Part shown: piece after piece, positions 1 to 10,693 of the stretch
How the letters are laid out: every line of letters starts with the position of its first letter
How positions within the stretch are numbered: position 1 is the first letter of the stretch
NCBI RefSeq assembly: GCF_022605725.1
Contig: NC_065549.1
Location: 31,697,690-31,761,689, forward strand
Length of the DNA: 64,000 bases
Direction of reading: 5' to 3'
Source of the DNA: Anthonomus grandis grandis
Taxonomy: Eukaryota; Arthropoda; Insecta; Coleoptera; Curculionidae
Notes under the pieces: generated by a model
Database searches by the model: none
Told to the model about the DNA's origin: nothing
The model's input: the letters and a program-made list of their open reading frames with translations, nothing else
Translations under genes and position numbers: made by a program

Positions 1-930
1 AATATATTTAATAACGGTAATGCAGTTGACGACGCTGACGTTTGACGTGTGAGTATAGCCTGATGAGTATATGCCTAGTTTTTCGAGATTTGTAAACGAC
101 GCGACGCTTAGGTATATCGTCTGCAACAGGCGATATAGCTTCCTCCTTATTTAATACGTGGATAATGTATCACTATCCTTATTTAAACGTATTTGATTCA
201 CTGTTTCTCAAAACCGAATTATTGTGAATTGTGTGTCTGTGTTTATGATATAATAATAGAGTTGTTTATTTTTACTATATAAACCCTTGCTAATTACAAA
301 CCCTCATAAAATCACCTACATTTTGATTTTTATAAATTATTGTACCTATTAATGTGAAAATACTGTACAAAGAAGGAAAGTAAAAGTCGTAACAGTAAAA
401 ATAGAAAGATAATAAAAGTGTTTTTAACTGAATTTGTTAAGTAAATACAAGCAAAAATTTTAATGAATATAATTATGTTCATGGTATTAGGATTTATAAG
501 ATTCAAGTTTAAGTTTAGATTTATAAGATTTAAGATTATCAGAATAATAAAACACATATTTTAAAGTGCATGCGTCTATATCAAGTTAATTGAAACTTTG
601 TCGCATTTTAGGTGAGGATTACTTTCTTTCATAAATTTTAACGAAATTCTTACAGAAGTACAAGAAAAATCACAGATCTAACGCAATTCTTAAATTCTTA
701 ACTAAATGTAACTTTCTATTTTGTAATTGTAAACATAACCTCTCAAAAACTTTAATTGTTTTGTTTCCCTACAATTGGCACAACTGAAATTTGTCAGAGT
801 GATCAACATCGAAAGGAAACAATCACGCAAAATGGCGGCCACCTAGTAGTGGTCATTTACTTTTTATTGAATTGGCAGTCCAGTTATATTTATTAGGTTC
901 GTGGGTTAGAATATCAGTTGTGCTCTCTAC
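1..930. other. AT-rich sequence, no gene recognised
   Basis: I see no supported coding region here. The short frame on the minus strand around 330-557 is low complexity (Leu/Ile/Asn) and not convincing. The part from about 800 to 930 may belong to the 5' LTR of the Copia relic that follows, because it runs without a break into the LTR-like repeat at 932, but I cannot fix the LTR start. Confidence 0.4.
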
Positions 931-931
931 C

Positions 932-1046
932 ATGGTTTTCGGTACCTTTAACACACATGTATAAGTGTGAGTTGTATAATAAAATAAATTCGCTAAAATG
1001 GAATAGTGTATTAGTGATAAATAAATTTGATCTACGTAAATCTACA
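932..1046 (+). repeat. 5' LTR remnant of Copia relic
   Basis: Shares scattered but ordered identity with 3541-3646, including the terminal GATCTACGTAA-TCTAC block. The upstream LTR limit is not visible. The 3' partner is shorter and rearranged, so the two have diverged by substitution and small deletions. Confidence 0.5.
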
Positions 1047-1149
1047 CGTTATGAGATCGGTGCTAAATTGTATATTTATCAGAATGTGAGAAAGATTATT
1101 CAGAGGTTAGTAAGTATAAGAGCGGATAGAAAATCCAAGAAAATTGAAA

Positions 1150-1870
1150 ATGTCGGGAAATATTTTTACTGTAAGCTTAAAACTATTTCATGGGAATGGA
1201 TTTGGTAACTGGGAATTCAGAGTTAAACTTCTCCCTGAGCAAGATGAGGCTGACAAGTTAGCTGCATGGAAGAAGAATTATCTAATAGCCAGGAACATTC
1301 TTATACAATGTATTTCTGACAGTATTATTGAGATGATCCGAAATAAGGCCACTGCAAAGAAAATAATGGATAATTGCGACCTATGCCAAGAGTGGCATAG
1401 CCTCCCAGGTGCAGCTCCAGAGGAAGTTGAAACATAAAGTACCAGGCAAGTAAGTCTTTGAATAGCTATATCTTAGAATTTGAGCGAACAGTTACTGGTT
1501 TAAAAAATGCTAGTGGTAAAATTAATGATGGTGAAATACTAAGTCAGCGTTTCGCCTCTATCCGATTATCAGATCTTCAATACTTCAGAGTTTTGTGATA
1601 GCCATTGAGGCATTTTCTCTCAACCAATTAATACAGTCACACTTGATTTTGTCAAAAGCAAATTATTGGCTGAAAAAGAGCGACATAAGGTTAATTCATC
1701 CTTGGAGGGATCTGCTGCTAGTTTTTATAGTAACAATCCGAAGAAGACTTTTAAGAAGAAATTCCCTTTTATATGTTAATTGTGTAGAAATATTGAACAC
1801 AAGAAGGTGGATTGTTTCAAGAATAAAAGGGAAAGTCCAAAGGAACATTATTGAAGAAGAAAGTCATAGT
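1150..1870 (+). pseudogene. Copia gag remnant (capsid plus zinc knuckle)
   Basis: The first 96 codons from the ATG at 1150 match the Copia Gag start: FHGNGFGNWEFRVKLL corresponds to the usual F-G-x-N-Y-x-x-W-x-x-x-M segment, followed by WKKNYLIARNILIQCISD. The frame stops at 1437. In other frames, 1450-1600 continues Gag-like sequence, and 1760-1830 carries a zinc-knuckle pattern C-x2-C-x4-H-x4-C followed by FKNK. Gag of this type packages element RNA in virus-like particles in the cytoplasm. Several frameshifts make it non-functional. Assignment to Copia Gag is from motif recognition. Confidence 0.65.
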
Positions 1871-2215
1871 GAGGTAAACTTAATTACCTATTTTCTAATA
1901 GAAAAAGCAAACGTCGAAGCGCCAAAATACAAGCATTAAGTTGGTAGTTAATTCACGACGTTCTAATCACTTAATTACTGAGGAATTAGAGCAATTTTTA
2001 GTAACAACAGTTTAATTACTTAATAAAGGATGCAAAGGATAGTGATGTAAAACTCATAATTTGTTGTCTTTTAAAAAAAAATATATTCAAAAGGCTTTAA
2101 ATTTGTTTTTAAAAATAAAAAAGTGTCAATAAGTCAAAATGGGAATGGATTTGATAGTGTAGAGAATTTAACATCTGTGTTTAAGGAGAATGACTATGGC
2201 ACAAGGGAATAAGAT

Positions 2216-2660
2216 TTGATAAGGAAACCTTTCAAGACCTTGTCAGAAAGAAAAGGTAAAAATATTTTAGAATATGTCTCAAGTGATATTTGTGGTCCTA
2301 GCTCACACCTTGATATGAAATATTTTATTTCTTTTATTAATTACTACTTTAATTCTGCAGCAGCACATTTTATGCAAAAAAAGAGTGAAACTTCCTAAAA
2401 ATTCACGCAATACATCGCTATGGTTGAAAATCAATTTCAGAGACTACCAGTAAGATTGAGATGCGATAATGGTGGAGAATATTATCACATGATTTGAAAA
2501 ATTTCTGCAAGCAGAAAGGAATCAAAGTTGAATATACCATACTAAGAACAACTGAACAAAATGGAGTAGCGCAGAGATATAAACGCACAATTTTAGATCA
2601 GGCAAGATGTTTAATTTTTCAAGCAAAGATAAACAAAACTTTTTAGCAGGAAGCTGTAGA
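2216..2660 (+). pseudogene. Copia integrase fragment
   Basis: Translation gives PFKTLSERKGKNILEYVSSD then ICGPS, the conserved start of the Copia integrase core (first catalytic Asp in the S-D-I-C-G-P motif). Then come a frameshift near 2398 and LRCDNGGEY, carrying the second Asp. The following K-x-F-x-Q sequence is broken by stops. The preceding zinc-binding domain is not visible. The catalytic Glu region is too scrambled to place. Relic only. Confidence 0.65.
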
Positions 2661-3059
2661 AACAGAACAGCTACTATAACATTGAGTGATAATAAGTTAC
2701 CAGTAAAAATTTGGCTTGGAAAAAAAGCCAGATTTGTCCCAAATAAAAAGATTTTAATGTTTGTCCCATATACACATATCCATTGAGAAAGTCAGTCAAG
2801 AATATTTGGCACATCTGAGCTAAATGAAAGAGTCATAATTCAATGTGAGGATAAAGAAGAAATTACTCATTCAGAGAGTTCTTTGAATGAAGAGACCGAT
2901 GAAGAAGTTGGAAGAGAAGAAAAAGTGATTCCAGTGACAACAAATGTAAAACCACAAAGAGCTAAATAGTTATCTAAAAGATTATCATCTTGATGACAGT
3001 AATGAATGAATGATGGTAGCATTATTTTTTGAATTTTTAGACTCCCGACAAAGTTTCAA

Positions 3060-3500
3060 TAATGCTGTCACAAGGATGAAAAGATCATCTTAATCATCCT
3101 GAAACTTGGGAAATAGTCAAACGATCTAAGGATGTTAAGTGATAGATTTAAGATGGGTGTTTTGTGAAAAACACCAAAATTATAGAACACCTATTAAAAA
3201 AGCTCCATTAGTTGCCACAGGTTATCAGCAAGGCCAATACAATGATTTTAAAACACTTAAAAAGTACAGGAGAGGTTGGTTTTTTATATAAAGAGACAAA
3301 TAAGACAAATCCAAACTAATGCTTTTGTTAATGCTGATTATGCAAATGATATTTGTGAAAAAAAGCATTTCAAGATATGGTATAAATATTTTTAAAAATT
3401 TTATCTTTTGGAAATCCGAAAAACAAGCAACAGTTTCCTTAAGAAGCTCAGAAGCAAAGTGCATTGCACTATCTAACTATTCTGCTTAATGTAGTTTTAC
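3060..3500 (+). pseudogene. Copia reverse transcriptase / RNase H fragments
   Basis: 3085-3230 reads NHPETWEIVKRSKDVK, then RWVFCEKHQN and APLVATGYQQ across a frameshift, the N-terminal part of the Copia RT domain. The catalytic YVDD block is missing: the sequence jumps to an RNase H-like end at 3410-3480, where WxxKKQxTV-like residues appear as FGNPKNKQQ followed by a degraded S-T-E-A-E-Y segment. So most of the RT palm has been deleted. Confidence 0.55.
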
Positions 3501-3540
3501 TGGCTAACAAGATTCGTTAAAGGATGTTTGTAGTATTTAA

Positions 3541-3646
3541 TGATGTTTTTCGATACCTTTAATACACATGTATAAATTGTATATGAATCCACTAAAGTCG
3601 AATACTCTATTAGTGGTAAATATTATTTGATCTACGTAACTCTACG
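3541..3646 (+). repeat. 3' LTR remnant of Copia relic
   Basis: Partner of 932-1046. It ends with GATCTACGTAACTCTAC. No target duplication could be recognised outside the two copies. Confidence 0.45.
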
Positions 3647-4368
3647 AGCATCTTTAACTTTTCAATTAAAAACTTCAGTCATGTAATAGTGATAGTGTCA
3701 TAATAGGTTTTATACACCTCTTGGGTTAACGTCCTATATAGACGGTGCAGCAAAACAAAACTCTCTATTTAAATATGATTTCCACGTAGCTCCATAGAAA
3801 ACTGTTGATTCTTTTTTTTTCCTTTATCGTTCCTACTTCGTTCCTAATATTTTTATTGGGACTGGAAAGTTAAGTTTTATTATTGCCTATGTATTGATAA
3901 ATCATGCGCTGTTTTTTAAATAAATCGTCTATATAAGCGTGAACTGAAGTTGGTATGACGCTATTATTATGTGATTGTAAATTTCACTACAGACAGCAAC
4001 AATGCTGCATATAATTAAAAGTTGTAATGCAGTTGTTTTTTTAAAACTCAAGAGTTGACATTTAAGCACTAAAAAGTAATGTTGAAAAAAGCGTTTATTT
4101 TTTAATAAAAAGCGACCTATTTTAATGGAGTTTTTATTCGAGGTTAATATTTTTTTGCTAATATAGGAAATAAAATTCTTAGTGTGTGTAAATATCAAGT
4201 TTTTTTATTTTAAAATTAAGAAAATGGTAGACCTGTTACGGTGGCAAAACTCAATAATTTAATAAATTTGATATAGGAAATAGTATGTTTTGACGGCGGT
4301 AAAATCCTTTATTATTTTTTGCATCTGTAAGCTTTTCAAATTACTTAATTTAGAATAGAAACACTATA
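3647..4368. other. No gene seen
   Basis: AT-rich sequence between the Copia relic and the mariner element. The minus-strand frame at 3929-4198 has no recognisable motif. The last two bases (4367-4368, TA) are the target-site copy of the next element. Confidence 0.4.
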
Positions 4369-4970
4369 CAGGGTGTCATTGAAATGGTGTAAAAAAATTC
4401 GGGGGGTGATAGTACTCCTAAAAATTTAAAAAAAAGTTCCTATAACTATAGGGCGGAAAATGCATATTAAGGGAGTTAGGGGCACTGAAAGGGTAAATTT
4501 AAAAAACGGTTTTTTGAAATTGTAGGCTTAAAAAACGAGATAAAATTTCGAAAAAAAATCCTCTGCTATAAATTTTGACCCAAAATCAAATGGTGACACT
4601 GAAAAATAATTTGGAAAATCGGAAAGGGTAGTTTTTGCAAGGGTAGGGGGTTAATTCGTGAATAACTTTTTTTAGGTTATTTTTTTCGCAGCGTGGGTTC
4701 ATTTTTTAAAAACTACATACTTTTTCCTACAAAAAAGGTACTCTTGTTGCACATCGCCCAGAACGATGGTTTTCGAGAAAATTGAAGGCAAAAAGTTTGC
4801 TCTGATGGGTTGCTAACTGGTTAAACAACATAAACCTATGAAAGTTATGGGGTTTCAAAAGTAAACACGTAGTTATTAAATAATTAATTGAAAAATCTAA
4901 ATTTTATGATTTTTAAAACATCTTATTGCTTTAAAAAACGAAATAAACCAATTACCAAAATTCCTTATTA
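4369..4970 (+). repeat. Left ~600-bp terminal inverted repeat
   Basis: Inverse complement of 5701-6305 with a few substitutions and one-base indels. Its homopolymer-rich sequence could fold with the right arm into a ~600-bp stem in single-stranded DNA or RNA. Confidence 0.85.
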
Positions 4971-4993
4971 AAATAATGCATTTCTTAATTCAT

Positions 4994-5673
4994 TCATAGT
5001 AAATGTTCAAAGTGACCACTATTCATTTCAATGCAGACATCTGCTCTTCTTCTCCATGATCTGCGTACCCTGTGGAATATCCCTGGGGTTGTACGAATTT
5101 GATTGGAACAGTCGATAATGCGTTGACGTAGTTGCTCTTCAGTATTAATCGGCACTGAGTAAACCAAAGTTTTCAAGTGGCCCCAGAAGTAGAAATCTAA
5201 TGGATTAAGATCTGGTGATCTTGCTGGCCAAGCTTGTGGACCACCACGTCCTATCCAACGCCTCTCAAAAACTTGGTTTAAATGATTCCTCACCGCTAGC
5301 GGAAAATGAGCTGGTGCACCATCATGCATAAAATACGTGATCTGCCTCTGTGCCATGGGAACTTCCTCCAAAAGTGCTGGTAGATCATGTATTAGAAAAT
5401 TAAGGTAACTTTGACCATTTAGCCTAAAATGTTTATTATTATAAATAACAAGCGACTTTTCAAAAGGTGTCAAATTAACCTCGGGGGTAAAAAAAATGGT
5501 CCAATAAGTCTATCGCCAAGAATTCCCGCCCAAACATTAACTGAGAATCGAATTTGGTGTCGACTTTCCACAACAGCATGAGGGTTCTCATCGGACCAGT
5601 GATGTGTATTATGGTAATTGAAAATTCCATTTCTTGTAAACCCAGCTTCATCCGTGCATAAAATATTTGCCAA
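4994..5673 (-). pseudogene. DD41D mariner transposase, C-terminal catalytic part
   Basis: The two overlapping frames (5673-5470 and 5473-4994) give the catalytic core of a Tc1/mariner transposase, a DDE/D enzyme that cuts element ends and joins them at TA. Catalytic residues seen are Asp in LCTDEAGF, Asp in FMHDGAPAHF and Asp in SPDLNPLDFYFWG. Exactly 41 residues lie between the second and third Asp, placing it in the DD41D group. A frameshift and about 18 extra residues occur between PPRL and RLNGQSYLNF (around 5432-5490), where related proteins join directly. The N-terminal ~170 residues with the DNA-binding domain are missing because the right inverted repeat begins at 5701. Confidence 0.8.
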
Positions 5674-5700
5674 AAAAGCTAATGAATCAAATAAGTATGC

Positions 5701-6305
5701 ATTTAATAAGGAATTTTGGTAATTGGTTTATTTCGTTTTTTTAAAGCAATACGATGTTTTAAAAATCATGAAATTTAGATTTTTCAATTAATTATTTAAT
5801 AACTACTTGTTTACTTTTGAAACCCCATAACTTTCATAAGTTTATGTTGTTTAACCAGTTAGCAGCCCATCAGAGCAAACTTTTTGCCTTCAATTTTCTC
5901 GAAAACCATCGTTCTGGGCGATGTGCAACAAGAGTACCTTTTTTGTAGGAAAAAGTATGTAGTTTTTAAAAAATGAACCCACGTTGCGAAAAAAATAACC
6001 TAAAAAAAGTTATTCACGAATTAACCCCCTACCCTTGCAAAAACTACCCTTTCCGATTTTCCAAATTATTTTTCAGTATCACCATTTGATTTTGGGTCAA
6101 AATTTATAGCAGAGGATTTTTTTTCGAAATTTTATCTCGTTTTTTAAGCCTACATTGCAAAAAACCGTTTTTTAAATTTACCCTTTCAGTGTTCCTAACT
6201 CCCTTAATATGCATTTTCCGCCCTATAGTTATAGGAACTTTTTTAAAAATTTTTAGGAGTACTATCACCCCCCGAATTTTTTTACACCATTTCAATGACA
6301 CCCTG
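5701..6305 (-). repeat. Right ~600-bp terminal inverted repeat
   Basis: Inverse complement of 4369-4970. It ends at the G at 6305, followed by TA. Open frames inside it on either strand (for example 6104-6328) are by-products of the repeat. Confidence 0.85.
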
Positions 6306-6307
6306 TA

Positions 6308-7276
6308 TGTAAATATACTTCTTATCATCGATATTGAAACGGCAATGTTGTTTATATTTTTCCTAAGTAAGATGTAAAAAAAAGTTTTAAAATTGAGATC
6401 TTTATCATATTCTTTATCGATAAAAAACTGTTGTAATATATAAAACAGATTACCGGATCTATTAATTAAGTTTCTTTTAAATTATAGCTCTGAAATTCCT
6501 AGACATTTTGTTAAATTAGACTGTGGTAGGTTAGGAAATTTGATTAATCGCCAGAATGAATTTCTTTTTTATTTTAGATAACTTTATTTCAATATCTATT
6601 TGTCCTTAAAAGCAATTACATAAATAATTGATCTATTATTGATATTACAATGGCATTCTGTTTCAAACCTGCTTTAAATTATCTAAATTACAGGTATTTA
6701 TTAGTATAGTAAATAAAGAATCCTGCTCTTTAATCGGGCTAACTATGCTCTAAGAATTAATCAAAAACCTTAGCTACAGAACTTAGCTAGCTACAACTTG
6801 ACATAGAAAAACTAAACAAATATATAGAATATATAAAATATAGAATATTTGGTCAGCCTCTACTAATTTTAAAAACGAGGTATTTCCAACAATCCTAGTA
6901 AACCTAGAGAAAAGTAAATAAATCGTTGGATGAGGTAAAAGTACGAATATAAATAGATCTTACTGTCTATATGAACTATAAAAAAATGTAAATCATGTAA
7001 ATCAATTTAAAGGATTCTGCAATAAAAATAATAATTTCAGGAATCAAGGAGAAATAGTGAGTTACTTAATGAGGTAAGAAACAAATCTCAATTTTCAATT
7101 TGGGGCCTGATTCAAGAAAAGCAAAGTTTTAGTTGGCAGCTATTATTGAATCTGACAGCTATTTATATTCGATTGCAGATTTCATTCTTGTGAAATCAAC
7201 AACAACCCTTTACTATTCGAATTCAGGAGCACAGTGATTGGAGAGATAGTGAAATAGTATTAGAATAGTACCACAT
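6308..7276. other. No gene seen
   Basis: AT-rich spacer between two DNA transposons. I recognise no domain, repeat or tail on either strand. Confidence 0.4.
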
Positions 7277-7450
7277 GAAGAGCCAGGGGGAATAAGGATG
7301 AAAGTCCATGAAACATAAAATCTACAACTACCCGAAAAAAAAATTCTAAGGCTCTAGAACAATAAAAAACAAAAAATTCTAGCAGAGATCGCAAAAAACT
7401 GAGAATAAAAGATGAGGGTCCAGTGACTTTCATCGATATTTCCTCTTATT
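7270..7450. repeat. Left end and subterminal repeats of 7277-9686 element
   Basis: Contains the inverted-repeat unit at 7277-7311 (GATGAAAGTCCA at its inner edge) and a second copy in the opposite orientation at about 7420-7440 (GTGACTTTCATCGATATTTCC). These may be transposase-binding sites. Confidence 0.5.
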
Positions 7451-7550
7451 ATCAACAACTTATACGGTTTTTCAATAAAAGCTCAATTTTACAAAATAAA
7501 TCTTTATTGTTTGGTGACAAAATAGAGACTACGAAATAAAATAGAACTTC

Positions 7551-9344
7551 TCAATTGTGTGGCAGGCTGCAAATGTACTCCTGTGCCGATTTTCCACAAA
7601 ATCTTGCAAGCTTAGTTAGATCTTTGAACTTAGCACCTGATAAAGGGAGTAGACCTGAAACAAGACAAACTGGATAAGGTAAAATCTCATCGGAAAATGC
7701 ATACAAATTTATACCTTCGTAAGAAATTCCAGGTAATTCAAACTCCCCCCTATTGTTTGACACCAATGGTTTTCCGACGATATCAGCTGACTGCCACTCC
7801 CCGTTGAATGTTGTCCGGAAATACACAAGCCTTGGATTTTTCTTTGAAAATTTTATTTCCCTAATAACTCTAGTTGGAAAGGGACATTTTTTTTTGTAAA
7901 ATGTATTTAGAAGCACTTCCCATTGCCGGAAAAAGTGTTGTTGAACATTTTCAGTTTTAAAGGGCGAAGGTTTATTCCGACTTGACTCGAAAGCCTCTAT
8001 CCAGTCTTGCGGTATTTCTGCTCTATGCTTTTGATTCACTGCGGCGAAGTCCGTGTCGCACTCCATATATGAATGGCCTCGAATCGGAAATGTCATTTGA
8101 ATGAAGTCCAAACGTTTCTGGAAATGTATAACATAATCTAAACATAATAATAACATATATCTAAACATAGTCCAGTTTTTATTTTGTCCTGGGCATGAGT
8201 CACAGAAAATGTTTAGTTTCCTCGTTTGCTGATTTAGATGATTGTACAGCATATGATACAATAATGAACAAACATCCAAGCTTCCCTTTTTGCCTATTAC
8301 TTCTGGATACGTATAGAAAATAGCTTGATTATCCGATAAAATGTGAATAATAAATGTGTAAATTGACAATTGACGGCAATAATACACGTCATTTGTGGAA
8401 ATGTTTGTAACTGGCAAGTTCTTGGCATAATCGATGCATATTGATTTCATTTCTATTGCCTTTCTACTCTTATTCTTCGCAGCTGTTTTCCTTTTGTAAA
8501 AGGTATCTGCTTTCCTTAAATGAATATTTTTATCCAGTTGCAGTTTCTTCAGTTCTCTGAGAATTTCAGCAGTACTTTTTTCCGTCTTTGAGAGTTTTGA
8601 TTGAAGATTTTGTATTTTGACGTTTATCTCGTCACAGAAAGAACAGGTATCTGAACGAGGGTACCCAAAACTAATGTTGAAGTTTTTGTTAAAAATTTCT
8701 CGATAGCTGTCGTAAGATAATTTCATATCATGATGTTTTTATTTAAACAGTTTATGCATTTTTGCAACATTTAGGTCCTACGATAGATACGTTTTCTTAG
8801 ACTTACTTAAGCTGTAATGGCTGCTACGGGATTTGAAAGACGAGATGTGCTGCTTTACACACGCAATTGTTTCCTTGGACAGAGCATGCTTTCTATTTCT
8901 GTGCTTACTTCTGTTGTCAACAGGAGAAACACCTGTCATTTTTAATGACCTTTGAATTGCTTGGACACGCCGCCCACTTATTCCGTAAATTGACAGGAAC
9001 GCTTTGAAGCATATCTGAACGTGAGAAGTGACACCGTCTTGCCCCAAGACTCTAACTCTATATTTGTATGATGACTGATTAAATTTAGTGACTTCATTTT
9101 GCGATTTACGGGGTCGTCGTCGCTGAATGAGCACTAGGGAAATTAGTCCGGCAAGATACGAGTTCTGCTCATTGTAAATTATACGACGCGTTTCTTCGTT
9201 TACAACAGAAAAACATTTCAAATTCTTACACTTACAATCACTGCCAGTCTCATTAGATTTCAAGCGAGGTTTCTTTGTAGCATCACAAATACGTCGATCT
9301 TTCCTTCGTTTTTTCGTCAGAGCGCTAGGCAAACTATTCTCCAT
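7551..9344 (-). pseudogene. Transposase-like protein, interrupted by two stop codons
   Basis: One continuous frame of 598 codons from the ATG at 9344 to the stop at 7551. It is broken only by TAG at 8780-8778 and TAA at 8741-8739; the 17 codons between 8777 and 8727 stay in frame. The N-terminus is basic (KKRRKDRR) and has a C-K-C-K-x2-K-C cluster. The middle has SPVDNRSKHRNRKHALS, then FGYPRSDTCSFCDEIN (a C-x2-C pair) and a coiled-coil-like Lys/Glu stretch. The C-terminal half carries IFCDSCPGQNKNWTMFRYML and FPIRGHSYMECDTDF, whose Asp/His residues look like an RNase H-fold DDE core. I recognise the family as a common multi-copy uncharacterised insect protein, but its transposase role is inference. 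Close to intact, so probably young. Confidence 0.65.
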
Positions 9345-9464
9345 AACCTCAAAAATGCACGTGTTTACAATATTTATCAGTTATCACTCACAACAACACA
9401 GTCACACTGATTTAAAAGTGATATTTTTATAATATTATGAAGTAATATTTTTTAAGGCGCCATT

Positions 9465-9686
9465 CAATCCATATGGGACTCTCAGCGGTTTTTCCGCTGA
9501 CGCATGGACTTTCAGCGTTCTTTCCTAGTACATCTAATTTTATTTTGATTATAACTTTGGACTGTCATCTTTCTTTCTTCTTATACTGTAACCCGACAAA
9601 ATAGAGGCTATAAGCATCGTTTTGCATTGAATACTTTATTTTTCGTTAAATGTGGACTTTCATCGTTCTTCCCCCTGACTCTTCAG
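9465..9686. repeat. Right end with four subterminal repeats
   Basis: Four related units: GGGACTCTCAGCGGTTTTT near 9475, GGACTTTCAGCGTTCTTTCC near 9506, GGACTGTCATCTTTCTTTC near 9560, and GGACTTTCATCGTTCTTCC near 9654 (the terminal one). All point the same way. A short palindrome (AGCGGTTTTTCCGCT) sits in the first. Confidence 0.6.
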
Positions 9687-10640
9687 TCATGTAATCGGTG
9701 GCCATATATCATTTATAATGCAAAGAAAAAATGCCAGTGCCCATTCCTTGAAACTAGCATTTGGCCTATAAACGAATAAATTTTGTAATAAGCGTAAATT
9801 ATTCAAATATTACTTATTTTATCTGATGAAATCATTTATACCATTATGGATCGACATGTGTTTTTGATGTTACAGTTTAAATATACCTACAGATGTCATA
9901 TCTCTGAGGTTGACTTAAATATATATATTTATATGAATGCCTTCAAAAAATATATTAGAGTGCTATGAGTTTTCATATCCGAGTTTCTGGCTGCTTATAG
10001 CAGAATTTTGTTAACCTTTTATATTTAAAGGCAGTGAACTTTTACACATGAAATTGTCTACATTTGTCAAATCAGATTCGTTAGAAACTCAAAAAAAGTC
10101 TCCATTAAATTAAATTTTAGTGGGTGTCAATGTGCAAAATACTAGATACATTTGCATTTACCATAATTGCTGCTGATACTGCAACTGTTAATAAAGGTGA
10201 TGGTTTTTTCACCACCTTCTTTCCCTTTTATTACCAGGTAGCTTTAACAAAAATTTTTTACGTTTAAAATATTAATTTTTGCACCCTGGACGCATAGATG
10301 AGTAAGAGATATATTTATTATTACATAAGCTTACCCTTTTTAATAACACAATTAATATGTCGTATAATATCATCTATTCTTAGCAGAATATTGATCCAAT
10401 TCCGTCTGGCACAGCGTTTAAATATTTTCACTACATAAATTTATTCGCTATATATGCTTTCCATATGTATATGTAAATGATTTTTCAGTAATTCATCAAA
10501 AATACATTAGTGCTTATAATACATGATATTTGAATTATATCTGGTGAATATTGTGTAGTCATTTAATTATTATATTTTAATATATTCAAATTAGATATGA
10601 GAATATTATTAAAGTTCTTCGAAAAAGCTTAATGCATTGT
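9687..10640. other. No gene seen
   Basis: AT-rich spacer. No domain recognised on either strand. The minus-strand poly-Tyr frames that begin further right are translations of the TAA microsatellite. Confidence 0.4.
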
Positions 10641-10657
10641 AAAAAAAAAAAAAAAAA

Positions 10658-10692
<35 letters not shown>
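10640..10692 (+). repeat. Poly-A plus (TAA)n microsatellite
   Basis: A run of about 20 A residues is followed by about ten TAA/AAT units. R4/Dong-type LINEs are known to insert in or end with TAA repeats, and this one begins directly after the run, so the array is probably the insertion site or the tail of a preceding copy. Confidence 0.8.

Positions 10693-10693
<1 letters not shown>

Larger units (their letters stand above)
932..3646 (+). mobile_element. Decayed Copia-type LTR retrotransposon
   Basis: Gag, integrase, reverse transcriptase and RNase H remnants appear in Copia order on the plus strand, but every domain is interrupted by stops or frameshifts. A related segment occurs at both ends: 932-1046 and 3541-3646 share blocks such as TTCGRTACCTTTAAYACACATGTATAA-type sequence and GATCTACGTAA, and are read as 5' and 3' LTR remains. 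Just after the 5' copy (1047-1065) lies a sequence resembling the initiator-Met primer site used by Copia elements. No protease is recognisable. The integrase-before-RT order excludes Gypsy and BEL. The element cannot encode a working protein set. Confidence 0.65.
4369..6305 (-). mobile_element. Mariner-type (DD41D) transposon with ~600-bp inverted repeats
   Basis: Starts CAGGGTGTCATTGAAATGG and ends with its inverse complement CCATTTCAATGACACCCTG, flanked on both sides by TA, the Tc1/mariner target duplication. The inverted repeats are unusually long: 4369 to about 4970 and about 5701 to 6305, almost identical along their length. Only about 730 bp separates the arms and it holds the C-terminal part of a transposase on the minus strand. 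The helix-turn-helix half of the protein is absent, so this is an internally deleted, non-autonomous copy. High arm similarity suggests limited age or arm-to-arm conversion (inference). Confidence 0.85.
7277..9686 (-). mobile_element. DNA transposon with uncharacterised insect transposase-like protein
   Basis: Bounded by an imperfect inverted repeat of about 35 bp: GAAGAGCCAGGGGGAATAAG plus GATGAAAGTCCA on the left, and the inverse complement of CTCTTCCCCC-type sequence on the right (GAAGAGTCAGGGGGAAGAAC, then GATGAAAGTCCA when read inward). Further copies of the GGACTTTCATCG core lie inside both ends. The interior is almost filled by one minus-strand coding region (9344-7551). No convincing target duplication was found, so the exact ends could shift by a few bases. 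The TIR-protein-TIR layout is what makes the protein a transposase candidate. Confidence 0.65.

Noticed and set aside
3676..3694. CTTCAGTCATGTAAT shared with 9682-9696
   Set aside because: Only 15 bases, with unrelated surroundings; likely chance.
6104..6328. Basic 74-codon frame on the minus strand
   Set aside because: It lies wholly within the right inverted repeat of the mariner element; no homology to a protein is visible.
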